From Actinospica acidithermotolerans (GTDB lineage Bacteria > Actinomycetota > Actinomycetes > Streptomycetales > Catenulisporaceae), in assembly GCF_018139625.1 (NCBI RefSeq), contig NZ_JAGSOH010000009.1:39519-103518 (forward strand): a stretch of DNA of 64,000 nucleotides. The letters run 5' to 3'. Each line of letters begins with the position of its first letter. The stretch's first letter is position 1. Below, piece after piece: positions 27,009 through 35,941 of this stretch. The position numbers were made by a program, and so were the translations under genes. The notes below the pieces were generated by a model, which saw only the letters and a program-made list of their open reading frames with translations, was not told the DNA's origin and searched no databases.

Positions 27009-28360
27009 GCCGCCTGGCCGATCGAGACGATCTCGCTGGCTCGGTCTTCCAGGGAGGCGTAGCAGCGTCCGTCGGCCATGACGTTCCAGCTGCGTGCGAT
27101 CGCGTTGGTGCGTTCCCACAGCAGGCTCGGCTCGGTGTATGCGGCTATCCGCATCGGTCGCCCGTCCCAGTCGCCGCGATAGACAGGTGCGCCCCAGGGC
27201 AAGCGACTGGCTAGTTCGAAGCCGTGTTGTTCGGCGAACCGGGTGACCACGGACAGCGAGACCTGGTGCTCTCTGCTCCAGAGGTTGGCGGCGCGGTCGA
27301 AGTAGAGCGACTCGGTGCTGGTGGAGACGTACAGCTCTTTGAAACAGACTTCCTCGACACCGACCGTCCCCGCCCACGAAAGGTAGTCGGCGACGCCGGC
27401 CGCGTCGACCACGCCGCCGCGCTGCAGCACGCAGATCAGCCTTATTCGCAGTCCAGGCCAGCGGTCGCGTTCCGACTGCGCCGTCTGGAGCAGGGCGCTG
27501 GCCGGGGTGCGCAGCATCATCAGCCGCTCGCTGACGGCTTCGTCCTGGTGGTGCCGGGAGATCGCCAGCACGTTAAGGCCCGCGGCGCTCAGGGCTTCCA
27601 GACGCTCGGCCCGGTCGGTGTGCTCGCCTTTCGACAGAGAGTGTGCGTTGGTGATCAGCACGACCTTCGGGAAGGCCTGCGAGCACGCGGACACCAGCCG
27701 AAGCTGCTGATCGAACGGCAGAAGCGTCGGCTCGCCTCCGCCGGTGATCACGGCGCGCTCGGCACCGGCCGCACGAGCACGCTCGATCCAGCGGGCATTC
27801 GCATCCCAGGGAATCTGTGAGGCTGCTTGATCGCTGGAGATCGACGCCGAGGAGAAGCAGAACGGACATCGAGCCTGGCATGCGGAGGCGACTGGCAGGA
27901 GTGACACCGAGCGCGGTCGTATGTCGGCGTACCGGGGCAGCGCGATGCGGTGTAGCCCGAGGGAGGCCGCCATGGCGTCCTCGACGGTCGTTGGGAACAG
28001 AGCGGACGTGTCGCAGTCCTCGTCGAGTTCGTGGACGGCCGACAACCGGATGCGATCCTGATGCAGTTCTCTGCCGAGGCCGGTTGCCACGTTCGGCACC
28101 AACTCGCGCGGGTCCACTGTCGTCTCAAGTACCAGCAGTCGGTCGCCCGGGATGGCCAGGCGCTCGAGCAGGGTTCGCGCCTTGTCGATGCCGATACCCA
28201 GCTCCGAGCGGGTCAGCAGGTGAAACCGGTCGGGGAAGGTGCTTTCCGGAATCCCCGCCTTGCCGTAGGTGAAGGCGTACTTGTCGAAGCCCCTGGCGAA
28301 GTTCGAGAGCACGATGACGTGGAAATATTTGCTGTTGGGACTCTGCTTGCCATCGTGCAT
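27005..28360 (-). CDS. Radical SAM protein
   Basis: 451 residues. The [4Fe-4S] motif CxxxCxxC is Cys161, Cys165, Cys168 (CQARCPFC), followed by the SAM-binding ITGGGEPTL stretch. A 150-residue N-terminal domain without a clear match precedes the core. No SPASM Cys cluster is evident in the C-terminal part. It lies 226 bases after the hydrolase gene and overlaps the aminotransferase gene. Likely a carbon-radical tailoring enzyme; substrate unknown. Confidence 0.8.
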   Translation of the reverse strand: MHDGKQSPNSKYFHVIVLSNFARGFDKYAFTYGKAGIPESTFPDRFHLLTRSELGIGIDKARTLLERLAIPGDRLLVLETTVDPRELVPNVATGLGRELHQDRIRLSAVHELDEDCDTSALFPTTVEDAMAASLGLHRIALPRYADIRPRSVSLLPVASACQARCPFCFSSASISSDQAASQIPWDANARWIERARAAGAERAVITGGGEPTLLPFDQQLRLVSACSQAFPKVVLITNAHSLSKGEHTDRAERLEALSAAGLNVLAISRHHQDEAVSERLMMLRTPASALLQTAQSERDRWPGLRIRLICVLQRGGVVDAAGVADYLSWAGTVGVEEVCFKELYVSTSTESLYFDRAANLWSREHQVSLSVVTRFAEQHGFELASRLPWGAPVYRGDWDGRPMRIAAYTEPSLLWERTNAIARSWNVMADGRCYASLEDRASEIVSIGQAA

Positions 28361-28587
28361 CGGCGTTCCTCTCGCTTGATGTCACTTCCAGAACTTGGCC
28401 GCTGCAGGAATCTCGGTGGTGGGCGAGCGTCCGACGGTCTCTGTGGCTCTGGGCGCCGGGCTGTACGAAAATCGAAAACTGCGGCCGTGTATCGCGGCAG
28501 CCCCTCCTTCGTGGACGCCGGCTTGCTTGTAGTGGGCTGGCGCCGTAGCTGTCCCGCTGTCTTGCTGAGCGGAGCGCCAGACGGCTG

Positions 28588-29871
28588 TTATCCGCCAGCC
28601 CGCAGATAGTGGATGCCTGGTGCGCGGTCGAGATCCAGGACGAATTCGTCAGGCGGGTGAATCCCGGGCGAGGCCAGTGTGATGGCGATCCCTCGTCCGG
28701 TGAACCTCCGCGGCCGTGTGGGATCTGGCTGGAGGTTGTCGACGGTGCCGCGCCTGATGACCGACAGGCCGTGGGGGTGGCGCCCGAGTCTGATGGAGCC
28801 CGGCAGTTCGCGTGCGTGATAGCGGCCCAGATCCTCGAGCGGCTCCCCAGATGCGGTGGGCGCTTCGAACGATCCTTCACGCGGCTGGTGGGTGATGTAC
28901 TCGCCCACCAGCATCTCGACATCCTCGGGGGTGCATCGGGTGCGAACGAGTTCGGCCATGACTTTGTCGGCCGGGATCCAGTCCGCGTTGCTCGCGCAGG
29001 CGAGGGCGAGATTGTCGCCTCGCAGGTATGTCGATGCTGAATATCCGTGCTCGTGGCCGTTGTGGAAGACGGCCGGCTGGGACTGGTTGTTTATGGCGAA
29101 CAGGCCCGGGCCGTAGGTGTGGCCGCGCCCGCACGGCACGTATGCGATCTCTGCTGCGCGCGGTAGTCGTGCCGGCCAGTGAGGTGCTATCACCGAGGTC
29201 AGGTGTCGGAGCCAGATCAGCAGGTCGGACGGGGTCGTCCAGAGCGAGCCTGGGCCGGCGATGGCGACCGGGCGCTGGCCGCTAGTGAAGCCGGATCCCG
29301 TCGCCTCGTAGGACGAGGCCGCGTGTGCGATCGGTGCCCGGGCATCTGGCCGGAAAGCTGTGGCGGCCATGCCCAGCGGCTTGAAGAGGCTGCTTCCGGC
29401 GAGTTCGTCGAATCCAGGGTCGTGGACGGATTCGAGGATGGCGGCCAGGAGGAGGTAGTTGGTGTTGCTGTAGAGAAACTGCCCCGGTAGGGCGCATCGC
29501 CGTTGTTGGCGGTAGGCGAGGGTCAGCAGGTCGGTGGCCGTGTAGTGGTCGAGGTCCCGGTATCCGCACAGGGAGAGCATGGCTTCGGTGTCGCGGATTC
29601 CGGAGGTGTGGGTGATGAGATCGGCCACGGTGACGTCGTCGACGACGAGTCTGGGTAGGAAGGTGCGGGCTGGGGCGGTCAGATCGATTTTTCGCTGCCG
29701 AGCGGCGTCGATGACGAGGTGGGCGGTGATCTGCTTGGCCACTGACCCGACGTTGAAACGGGTATCGGGGTCGGCGGGGAGGCCGTGCTCGATGATGGAG
29801 TGGCCGCGGGCGACGTTGAAGTTTGTGTCGTCGGGCAGGGAGACGGAGACGCTGATCGCGGGCGAGATCAC
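28588..29871 (-). CDS. Beta-lactamase-fold serine hydrolase
   Basis: 427 residues. GTG 29871 overlaps the HEXXH stop (GTGA); the longer upstream frame is a shadow of that gene. Class C/DD-peptidase features: SVAK (Ser43, Lys46), YSN (134-136) and an HNG block in place of KTG. No signal peptide is seen, so it should act in the cytoplasm, unusual for a cell-wall enzyme. In a RiPP context it could be the leader-cleaving or maturing peptidase. Confidence 0.8.
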   Translation of the reverse strand: MISPAISVSVSLPDDTNFNVARGHSIIEHGLPADPDTRFNVGSVAKQITAHLVIDAARQRKIDLTAPARTFLPRLVVDDVTVADLITHTSGIRDTEAMLSLCGYRDLDHYTATDLLTLAYRQQRRCALPGQFLYSNTNYLLLAAILESVHDPGFDELAGSSLFKPLGMAATAFRPDARAPIAHAASSYEATGSGFTSGQRPVAIAGPGSLWTTPSDLLIWLRHLTSVIAPHWPARLPRAAEIAYVPCGRGHTYGPGLFAINNQSQPAVFHNGHEHGYSASTYLRGDNLALACASNADWIPADKVMAELVRTRCTPEDVEMLVGEYITHQPREGSFEAPTASGEPLEDLGRYHARELPGSIRLGRHPHGLSVIRRGTVDNLQPDPTRPRRFTGRGIAITLASPGIHPPDEFVLDLDRAPGIHYLRAGG

Positions 29872-30797
29872 AGGGCTCGCGCCTTGACGTACACCGTCCG
29901 CAGGACATTCTGCAGGGACGCATCGCTTACCATTGCCACGGCGCGTTCGTGGTCTGTGTCGGTGTGGGCGAGCAGCGCCGTCTGCTTGTCCAGGTAGGTG
30001 GCGAGGAAGTCGGCGACGGGGCCGTCTAGATGGCGGAGGACTTCGGAGGCGTAAATCATGGTGAGGGGAAACGCCCAGCAGGCGTGGAGGTAGCCGAAGG
30101 CCGGCCGCTTGAGCTCTTTCCAGGGCGAGTAGAACCAGGTCTGGTCGTCGAGGCTGATGCGACGAAGCGTGAGCGCGGAATTGAGCCAGTTGTGTGCGGC
30201 TTCGTGGACGAGGTCGCGGCCGAGGATGTACGGGTCGCCGGCGTGGTCGGTGTAGACCGTGCCGGGCAGCCGTGTGATGGACCAGCTGGCCATGGTCTGT
30301 CCGATCACGCGTTCTCGCAGGAGGCAGATGATCGCGGCGTGCTGGTCGATGAGCGGTCCGAACCCTTCGCGTGCTGCGGCGCTCAGCGCCGCCAGGGCCA
30401 AGTGTTGAAGTTCGCTTTCTGCGGGGCGCGATTCTTGGCCCAACAGGTAGTACGGGGCATCGGCAATGGGCGAGTTCTCGAGGCTCGCCGGATCGATGTG
30501 AGGCAGGATGTGTCCCTGCCATGGCTCGGGGAGCCGCAGGTTTCCGAAGCTGGCAGCGTCGTGGCTGCGATACCAGCCCAGGGAGCTGGCGTCGCGTGAA
30601 CGTGCGGCGTCCTCGGCGCCTTGCAGGCGGTGGTGGTCGATTGCGAATTCGACTGCGAGGCTGCCCGGCGCGTTGGCGGTCGCTGCGGTGCCGCCGGCGC
30701 TGGAGTCCAGAACGCGATGGATGCGCGGGAGTTGGTCGGCGCGCCAGCGGGCGACCTCTGCGTCGATCGGCGCGGTCAGGGTACTGAGTTCGGTCAT
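29868..30797 (-). CDS. HEXXH-motif peptide-modification-like protein
   Basis: 309 residues from ATG 30797, with GGAG about 8 bases upstream. The key motif is LVHEAAHNW (His198, Glu199, His202), a zinc-type HEXXH in an otherwise helical protein. It resembles the HEXXH proteins that accompany radical SAM/SPASM enzymes in actinobacterial RiPP loci. It is the first gene after the candidate precursor, separated by a 13-bp hairpin. Role inferred: metal-dependent modification or processing of the peptide. Confidence 0.7.
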   Translation of the reverse strand: MTELSTLTAPIDAEVARWRADQLPRIHRVLDSSAGGTAATANAPGSLAVEFAIDHHRLQGAEDAARSRDASSLGWYRSHDAASFGNLRLPEPWQGHILPHIDPASLENSPIADAPYYLLGQESRPAESELQHLALAALSAAAREGFGPLIDQHAAIICLLRERVIGQTMASWSITRLPGTVYTDHAGDPYILGRDLVHEAAHNWLNSALTLRRISLDDQTWFYSPWKELKRPAFGYLHACWAFPLTMIYASEVLRHLDGPVADFLATYLDKQTALLAHTDTDHERAVAMVSDASLQNVLRTVYVKARAL

Positions 30798-30817
30798 GGG
30801 TGCTCCGTTGGGACCGG

Positions 30818-30849
30818 GGCCGTCCGCCACGTGCGGGTGGCGGACGGCC
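30818..30849 (-). terminator. Attenuator-like hairpin after the precursor
   Basis: Arms 30818-30830 and 30837-30849 are perfect 13-bp complements around a 6-base loop; the stem can extend with a two-base bulge. It lies between the precursor stop and the HEXXH start, with no T tract. Such hairpins in RiPP operons let the precursor be made in excess of the enzymes. Confidence 0.65.
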
Positions 30850-30885
30850 GGTGTGCCGATGGTCGGGTCGACCGGGTGCGTGTTG

Positions 30886-31050
30886 TTACCTGGCGGCCGT
30901 GGCGGCCGGCTCGAGGCTCCAGCCTTCGGCGGAGACGCTGGAGGTGTGCGCGGTGGTGCGAACGGTGGTGTCGTCGCCGCGCAGGTCGTCGACGGCGGCC
31001 AGGAACTCCTCGATCGTCGTGTCGTCGGTCTGCTCGAGGGTCTGCGACAT
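30886..31050 (-). CDS. Candidate RiPP precursor peptide (54 residues)
   Basis: ATG 31050 has a perfect AAGGAG 6 bases upstream. The product is acidic in its first half (EQTDDTTIEEFLAAVDDL, leader-like), then Thr/Ser-rich (TTAHTSSVSAEGWSLEP) and ends ATAAR. The single Trp is residue 44 (GWSLEP) and the single His is residue 35; there is no Cys. Another in-frame ATG at 31149 also has AGGAGG and would give 87 residues. Position in an operon of radical SAM, HEXXH and 2OG-oxygenase genes, plus the following hairpin, supports a precursor role. The core boundary and modification are unknown. Confidence 0.65.
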   Translation of the reverse strand: MSQTLEQTDDTTIEEFLAAVDDLRGDDTTVRTTAHTSSVSAEGWSLEPAATAAR

Positions 31051-31166
31051 GCTGATCTCCTTCTGTCGGGTGGGTCGGACGGGATGGAGCGTCGTGCTCG
31101 GAAGGGGCTGGTGGCACATATGGGGCGGTGCTCGCTCCCGCGGTCGCATCAGCGAACTCCTCCTGC

Positions 31167-32024
31167 TCAGAGGTGGGCGGCGTGCTTGAGGGCGTCGGCG
31201 AGTTCGTGCGCGCTCGGCCGGGCTGAAGGATTGTGGTCGAGTGATCGGGTGATCGCGTCTCGTGCTTCGGTCGGGATGCGGCCCAGCTCGTTGGTGCTGC
31301 CGAGTCGGGGCAGGTCCCCGACGATGAACCGGTAGGCGAGGACGGCGAGGCTGAAGACGTCGGCGGCCGGAGCGGCGGCGGCATAGTCGGAGCAGTACTC
31401 CGGCGGCCAATGGGGCTCCGGGGGCCGGGTGCGCGGCCCACGCGGCTCTCCGATGCGGTGGGCGGCGCCGAGGTCGGTGATCAGGCCCCGGCGTTGATGG
31501 ATCAAGATGTTTTCTTGGTAGATGTCACGGTGGACGATGCCGTGCTCGTGCAGTGCGGCGGCTGCGTTAGCAGCGTCCGCGAGCATCTCCAGGTCGGTTG
31601 CCGGCCGGTCCGGTGCGAGCAGATGGGTCCGGAAGTTGCCGCCGTCGCAGGGGGGCATCGTGTACCAGGGCAAGCCGTCGAATTCGCCGACGTCGATCAC
31701 GGGGACGATGCCGCAGGTACCGGAGGCTTCGAGCGCGAGTTCGCGTTCGTGCAGGAAGTCCTCGCGGGCGAGTGCCCGTTCCGGCTCGGTGAGCTGGTTG
31801 TACCAGTAGAAGCCGTAAGCGGTGGGCCGCTCGGGCTCCGGCATCTGGTGCAGGACGTGGTTGCTGCCAAATCCGACCTTCATGACAATCGCGGGAGCGT
31901 CGGGCTTAGAGGCGTACAGCAGAGTGCTCGAGCGGGTGAAGGCGAGCAGGTCGTGCACTACCCAGCCTTCTCGGGCCACCAGGTCGACGACCCACGCGGC
32001 AGGGTGCAGAGGGTCAAGGCGCAT
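31167..32024 (-). CDS. Ser/Thr protein kinase-like protein
   Basis: 285 residues, a compact kinase fold without the usual transmembrane or sensor part. Catalytic loop HRDIYQENIL and DLG in place of DFG are intact; the N-lobe has IVMKVG for the ATP-binding Lys, while the glycine loop is weak. It overlaps the nucleotide-kinase gene by 11 bases. It could phosphorylate the peptide, a pathway protein or a small molecule. Confidence 0.75.
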   Translation of the reverse strand: MRLDPLHPAAWVVDLVAREGWVVHDLLAFTRSSTLLYASKPDAPAIVMKVGFGSNHVLHQMPEPERPTAYGFYWYNQLTEPERALAREDFLHERELALEASGTCGIVPVIDVGEFDGLPWYTMPPCDGGNFRTHLLAPDRPATDLEMLADAANAAAALHEHGIVHRDIYQENILIHQRRGLITDLGAAHRIGEPRGPRTRPPEPHWPPEYCSDYAAAAPAADVFSLAVLAYRFIVGDLPRLGSTNELGRIPTEARDAITRSLDHNPSARPSAHELADALKHAAHL

Positions 32025-32646
32025 CGGGTTCTCCCGGCATGGTGTGCTCTCCGATGAGATGGAGACATCGGCTGGTGATCGATTCCAGGTCCTCTTCGGT
32101 GCGGCAGGTGTGGCGAACGACGGTGGCGCCGGTCAGCCGCGTCCAAGCCGAGGCTGCTCGCTCGTAGAGTTCGGCGAGCTGCGAAGCGATGCGCGGTTCT
32201 TCGACGAATCGCCGACCGGCTTCGCGTCGCCAGATCCGGGCGAGGCAGACGTGCGCCGGCGTGGTCAGCAGAACAGTGACCTCGGGATGGGCGGAGGTCT
32301 GCGCGGCCAATTCGGCGAGGTGGTAGTCGACGCCGCGCCGACCAGAGAGAGCGAGCAGGCACGCGGTAGAGATGATCCATCTGTCGGCCAGGACGAGGCC
32401 GGCGGCGCGGGCCGGGGCGAGGTTGTAGGTGACGTGAAGGCCGAGGTCGCGGCGTGCGGCGTCGAGGGCCCCGCCCGGCTTGCCTCCCGCGCGCAGTTGG
32501 ATGAGTGTACGGGTGGCGTCGGGGTCGAGCCAGGAGAACTGGCCGAGGTCGACGGCGGGTTGCGACCGGTCGGCGGTGAGCGAGAGAAGGCGGTCTCGCA
32601 CGGTGCTCTTGCCTGCGCCGGCGATTCCTTCGAGGGCGAGGAGCAT
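32014..32646 (-). CDS. P-loop nucleotide kinase-like protein
   Basis: 210 residues from ATG 32646 with AGGAGG about 9 bases upstream. Walker A is EGIAGAGKST (residues 6-15), followed by a DRW motif (VLADRWIIS), as in thymidylate and deoxynucleoside kinases, and an Arg-rich lid (IWRREAGRRF). Together with the dCTP-deaminase homologues lower in the cluster, it hints at nucleotide chemistry. Substrate unproven. Confidence 0.7.
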   Translation of the reverse strand: MLLALEGIAGAGKSTVRDRLLSLTADRSQPAVDLGQFSWLDPDATRTLIQLRAGGKPGGALDAARRDLGLHVTYNLAPARAAGLVLADRWIISTACLLALSGRRGVDYHLAELAAQTSAHPEVTVLLTTPAHVCLARIWRREAGRRFVEEPRIASQLAELYERAASAWTRLTGATVVRHTCRTEEDLESITSRCLHLIGEHTMPGEPDAP

Positions 32647-32681
32647 CGGTTCCTGCCTCCTGGGCGAATGCGAGTGAGCGG

Positions 32682-33410
32682 CTAGGCCGCGGCGAGCCAG
32701 CTGATGAACTTGCGTGAGCGGCCGGCGAGGACGGGGGTGGTGGCGTGGGCGAGTTGGGATCCGTAGAGCAGCGCGGTCCCCGCTGCAGGTTCGGCCGTCC
32801 ACGCAGTGCGCGAAGCGGCGGTGAACCACGCGGCCGAGCGGTCGGCTCCATCGCGTGCGAAGGCCATGCCCGGGGCGTAGCCGTCCCCGGGTTCGGCGGC
32901 CTTATCGGTCCACAGACAGGGGTCCGCGGTGGTCTCGACCTGGAACCGGCCGCCCTGCTCGGCCTCGGTGATCAAGACGCTGATGCCGGCGATCTGCCGC
33001 GGCCAGCTCAGGGGGTCGGGGGCGATGCCGTCGAGGTGCGCGGTGATGTGCTGGCCGGGACCGTATTCGACGTATGTCCAGGGACGGCACAGTGTGACCG
33101 AGGGCAACGCTCGCGACAGGGGCTCGCGCGCGCGCTCGAACGCGCTCTGCAGCAGGGCCTCGGCGTCGCTCGGCAGTTGGCGTACCTCGATCCGCCCGGC
33201 CGGCTCGTAGAAGGCCATCGCTTCGGCCGCGGTGCGCCCGGGGATCTCGTGGATGCTCTCGGTACGTCCGGCTCCGAACCTGTCGCCGCCTGTGGCCCGC
33301 ATGTGCTCAGTCATCACAGTCTCGAGGCGGGCGATCTCGGGGGCGGTGAGGAATCCTTCGATGCTGCCGACGGTGAGTGTCTCGGCGAGGTGGATCGGTG
33401 CTCGATTCAT
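32682..33410 (-). CDS. 2OG-Fe(II) oxygenase-like protein
   Basis: 242 residues from ATG 33410, overlapping the previous stop (ATGA). Iron ligands are His125 and Asp127 (TAHLDG) and His222 (LAHATTP); the 2-oxoglutarate-binding Arg is at 231 or 233. This matches the double-stranded beta-helix hydroxylases. Likely hydroxylates the precursor peptide or another pathway substrate. Confidence 0.75.
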   Translation of the reverse strand: MNRAPIHLAETLTVGSIEGFLTAPEIARLETVMTEHMRATGGDRFGAGRTESIHEIPGRTAAEAMAFYEPAGRIEVRQLPSDAEALLQSAFERAREPLSRALPSVTLCRPWTYVEYGPGQHITAHLDGIAPDPLSWPRQIAGISVLITEAEQGGRFQVETTADPCLWTDKAAEPGDGYAPGMAFARDGADRSAAWFTAASRTAWTAEPAAGTALLYGSQLAHATTPVLAGRSRKFISWLAAA

Positions 33411-34030
33411 GCAGCGCTCCGTAAGAGGGTGATGCGGCGGATATCGTCCACGCCCGAGCAGTGGTTGAGCCACGTGTACAGGCGCCCACTCGGTGCGGTC
33501 GCCGGGTCGGCCCAGCAGCCGAGGAGCTCGGCGGTCAGAGGCAGCGGGTGCGCCTCAGCCAGGTGGATCGTCGCTGCGGGCGTAGTGTCGCGGTCGAGTT
33601 GCTCGCAGTCGGCGTCATACTGCGTGGCGAAGGCGTGGGCCAGGACGCGTGCAATGGCCTGGGCGGCGTGGTCGTGCGGGACGCTGGCACTAAGCGCGGC
33701 GGCCTGGGCGAGGATCCAGGTGGCCGCGATCGTCTCGGCGCTGCGCGCGACCGTGCACGGCGCGCAACACCCCAGGTTGTCGGCTGGGCAGGCAGGGCCG
33801 GCGCCGTGCTGTTCCGCGATCCGCGGGAGTAGCTCCCACGCGCTCGAGCACAGCACGTCCCGCGGTACCGGGCGATCCAAATGCGCGCCGCTGTGCAGAC
33901 AGCAGGTCCGGGCGGGCGCAAAGGCCACCGCGTCGGGATGCTCGACGATGACCGGCTCGATGAACAGCGCGTGGAAGTAGCCGATCCTCCCAAGGAGCTG
34001 GTGGAGGCCGAGTATCTGCTCCGGAGTCAT
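33407..34030 (-). CDS. Cys-rich hypothetical protein
   Basis: 207 residues from ATG 34030, coupled by ATGA to the radical SAM gene upstream. Helical, with Cys clusters: TCCLHSG (about 48-52), CSSAW, then CPADNLGCCAPC. The spacing could bind a metal or iron-sulfur cluster. No family recognised. Its tight coupling to the SPASM enzyme suggests a dedicated partner, perhaps for precursor recognition. Confidence 0.55.
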   Translation of the reverse strand: MTPEQILGLHQLLGRIGYFHALFIEPVIVEHPDAVAFAPARTCCLHSGAHLDRPVPRDVLCSSAWELLPRIAEQHGAGPACPADNLGCCAPCTVARSAETIAATWILAQAAALSASVPHDHAAQAIARVLAHAFATQYDADCEQLDRDTTPAATIHLAEAHPLPLTAELLGCWADPATAPSGRLYTWLNHCSGVDDIRRITLLRSAA

Positions 34031-35889
34031 GCGCCGCGCCCCTCCTGCCGGCACGGGCACGGTTCCGCGTCCTGTGGGCGGGTCATGCGCATCGCCTCAG
34101 CGACGAGCGCGGTGGCCGCGTCGAGGTGGGCGAAGTAGTCCTGCCACGCCGACGGGCAGCTCGGCTCGAGCCGAAGGTCGAGCACGGGGCTGCGGGTGCC
34201 TGCAGACTCGCATTGGAGTTCGGCACGGCCGATTACGAGCGCGACCGGGCTCGGAAGCTGCCCCGCGACGTTCGTCGCAACGCGGCACAGCGCGTTCGCG
34301 ACCGCTTGGTACTCGCGCCGGCCGCGCGGGATGATGCCGAGCTGGCGGATACGCGGGTCCAACTCGAGGCCGTCGTAGGCGTGGCCAGCGCAACTGTCGT
34401 ATGTGATTGCGTTCCACCGCGCCACAGCCAGGTTCACGAGCGGTTTGACGCCCGGCTCGATCGCGGCGTCCCATTGCGGGTGACGCGGGTCGAGATCGTC
34501 CGCCTCGTGGATGCCTGGCAGCCCGACGGTGTTGATATTGCCGTAGGCGCTGTGCACGAGCCGCGCCGGGGCCCGCTCGGCGGCCGGGTCGTCCCACCGG
34601 CGGGTGAACGCGGCGACATCGCGCATGGAGTTGACTACGCGCGGCCTCCAGCGCAGCGTACGGCAGGTCACGGCGCCCACCTGCCCGGGAGCAGCGAGCA
34701 GGCCCGCGACCCCGTCGATCAGGCGCATGCGGTGGGCGCAGTAGTCCTCGTCCTGCTCCGGCTCGGCCGCGCGCAGGCGCGTGGCCAAACATCCGCCGAC
34801 GCAGGTGTCCCGATACGAGCACCCGACGCACTTCGCCATCAGCGAGCGCAGGCGTTGGTTCAGGGGGGAAGCGAGTTGAGCTGCAGACACGGCCGCCGGC
34901 GAGTCGAGGCGCTCGAGACCGCCGAGCTCTGCGGCAGGCCAGTCCAACTCGTCGCATCCCCCGAACCGGCCGTCCGGATAGAGGGTGAACACGTGCTGGC
35001 ACTTGAGATCGCTGAAGTGGCAGTACCCTGACGGCAGTCCACGCAGGCGCCGGATCGTGGAGACAACCGGCTCCAGGCTCATCCGCCGGTGGTACCCGGC
35101 CTCGACCCAGCGCGCCCCGGCCCGCAGAACGAACTCGGTGAACTGATCGGGCGTGACCGACCACGCGGGTGCCGCCTGATCGGAGACGGCGCTGCGCTGC
35201 AGGACCCGGCTGCCTGGCAGCCTGGAGGAGTCGGCGGCGGTCGGCCGGCGCACCGCCCCGTCGAAGCACGGAGCGAACTTGACCGCGTTGACCGCGTCGA
35301 ACGACGCCAGGTGGTCGATGACGGCCTCGGGCCGACCGAGAAGCGCCGAGGTTACGGTCGCGATGATCCCGACCTTCCAGCCACGCAGTGCGAGAAGCTC
35401 GAGAGCCGCAACGACCCGGGGGTAGACCGGCGCGCCGTCGTAACCGACGCGCCACGCATTTCCGTGCGCGTCTCCATCGAGGGACACGCCCAGCTTCAGC
35501 TGCGGATAGTAATCCTCGAACAGGTCGAGCCACTCGTCATCGAGCGCGACCGCGTTGGTCTGCATGCTCACGCGCACGACCGTCGGTGAAACGGCCAGTT
35601 CCTGGAGAATTGCTCGCATGCCGACCTTGCCGATGGTCAGCGGCTCCCCGCCGTGTAGTTCCACGGCAAGGGGCCGCTGACCGAACAGCTCGGTGATCCG
35701 GCCGACCTGGTCGGCGGCGATCCGCAGACCGCCGGGCGATTCCTTGCGCTTCTCGTAGCAGTAGACGCAGTCGATGTCGCACGTCTCTCCGCGAAGCTTC
35801 ACGATCACGGAGACTGCGCTGTCGAGCTCCGTTGGGTTGAGCGAGCGGTAGAGCTGCTCGATCTCCTCGTCCACGGCGGTGCTGGTCAT
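34027..35889 (-). CDS. Radical SAM/SPASM peptide maturase
   Basis: 620 residues, with GGGGAGG before ATG 35889. The cluster motif is Cys37, Cys41, Cys44 (CDIDCVYC), then ELHGGEPL. A SPASM Cys set follows near 290-395 (CHFSDLKC, CVGCSYRDTCVGGC, YCAH), typical of RiPP maturases that carry auxiliary clusters. About 220 further residues form a C-terminal domain with YDSCAGHAYDGLELDPRIR and more Cys, which I do not recognise. The family often forms carbon-carbon or thioether cross-links in precursor peptides. Confidence 0.85.
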   Translation of the reverse strand: MTSTAVDEEIEQLYRSLNPTELDSAVSVIVKLRGETCDIDCVYCYEKRKESPGGLRIAADQVGRITELFGQRPLAVELHGGEPLTIGKVGMRAILQELAVSPTVVRVSMQTNAVALDDEWLDLFEDYYPQLKLGVSLDGDAHGNAWRVGYDGAPVYPRVVAALELLALRGWKVGIIATVTSALLGRPEAVIDHLASFDAVNAVKFAPCFDGAVRRPTAADSSRLPGSRVLQRSAVSDQAAPAWSVTPDQFTEFVLRAGARWVEAGYHRRMSLEPVVSTIRRLRGLPSGYCHFSDLKCQHVFTLYPDGRFGGCDELDWPAAELGGLERLDSPAAVSAAQLASPLNQRLRSLMAKCVGCSYRDTCVGGCLATRLRAAEPEQDEDYCAHRMRLIDGVAGLLAAPGQVGAVTCRTLRWRPRVVNSMRDVAAFTRRWDDPAAERAPARLVHSAYGNINTVGLPGIHEADDLDPRHPQWDAAIEPGVKPLVNLAVARWNAITYDSCAGHAYDGLELDPRIRQLGIIPRGRREYQAVANALCRVATNVAGQLPSPVALVIGRAELQCESAGTRSPVLDLRLEPSCPSAWQDYFAHLDAATALVAEAMRMTRPQDAEPCPCRQEGRGA

Positions 35890-35941
35890 CTACTGCCTCC
35901 CCGGAAGGCCCGGCGGCGCCGCCTTTCGGCGCGTCCGGCTA

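Noticed and set aside
28361..28587. Second precursor peptide in the spacer
   Set aside because: One minus frame ends ...AAAKFWK and looks natural, but it has no start codon.
28588..30522. A 644-residue hydrolase
   Set aside because: The first 217 residues are the shadow of the HEXXH gene; GTG 29871 fits the GTGA overlap.
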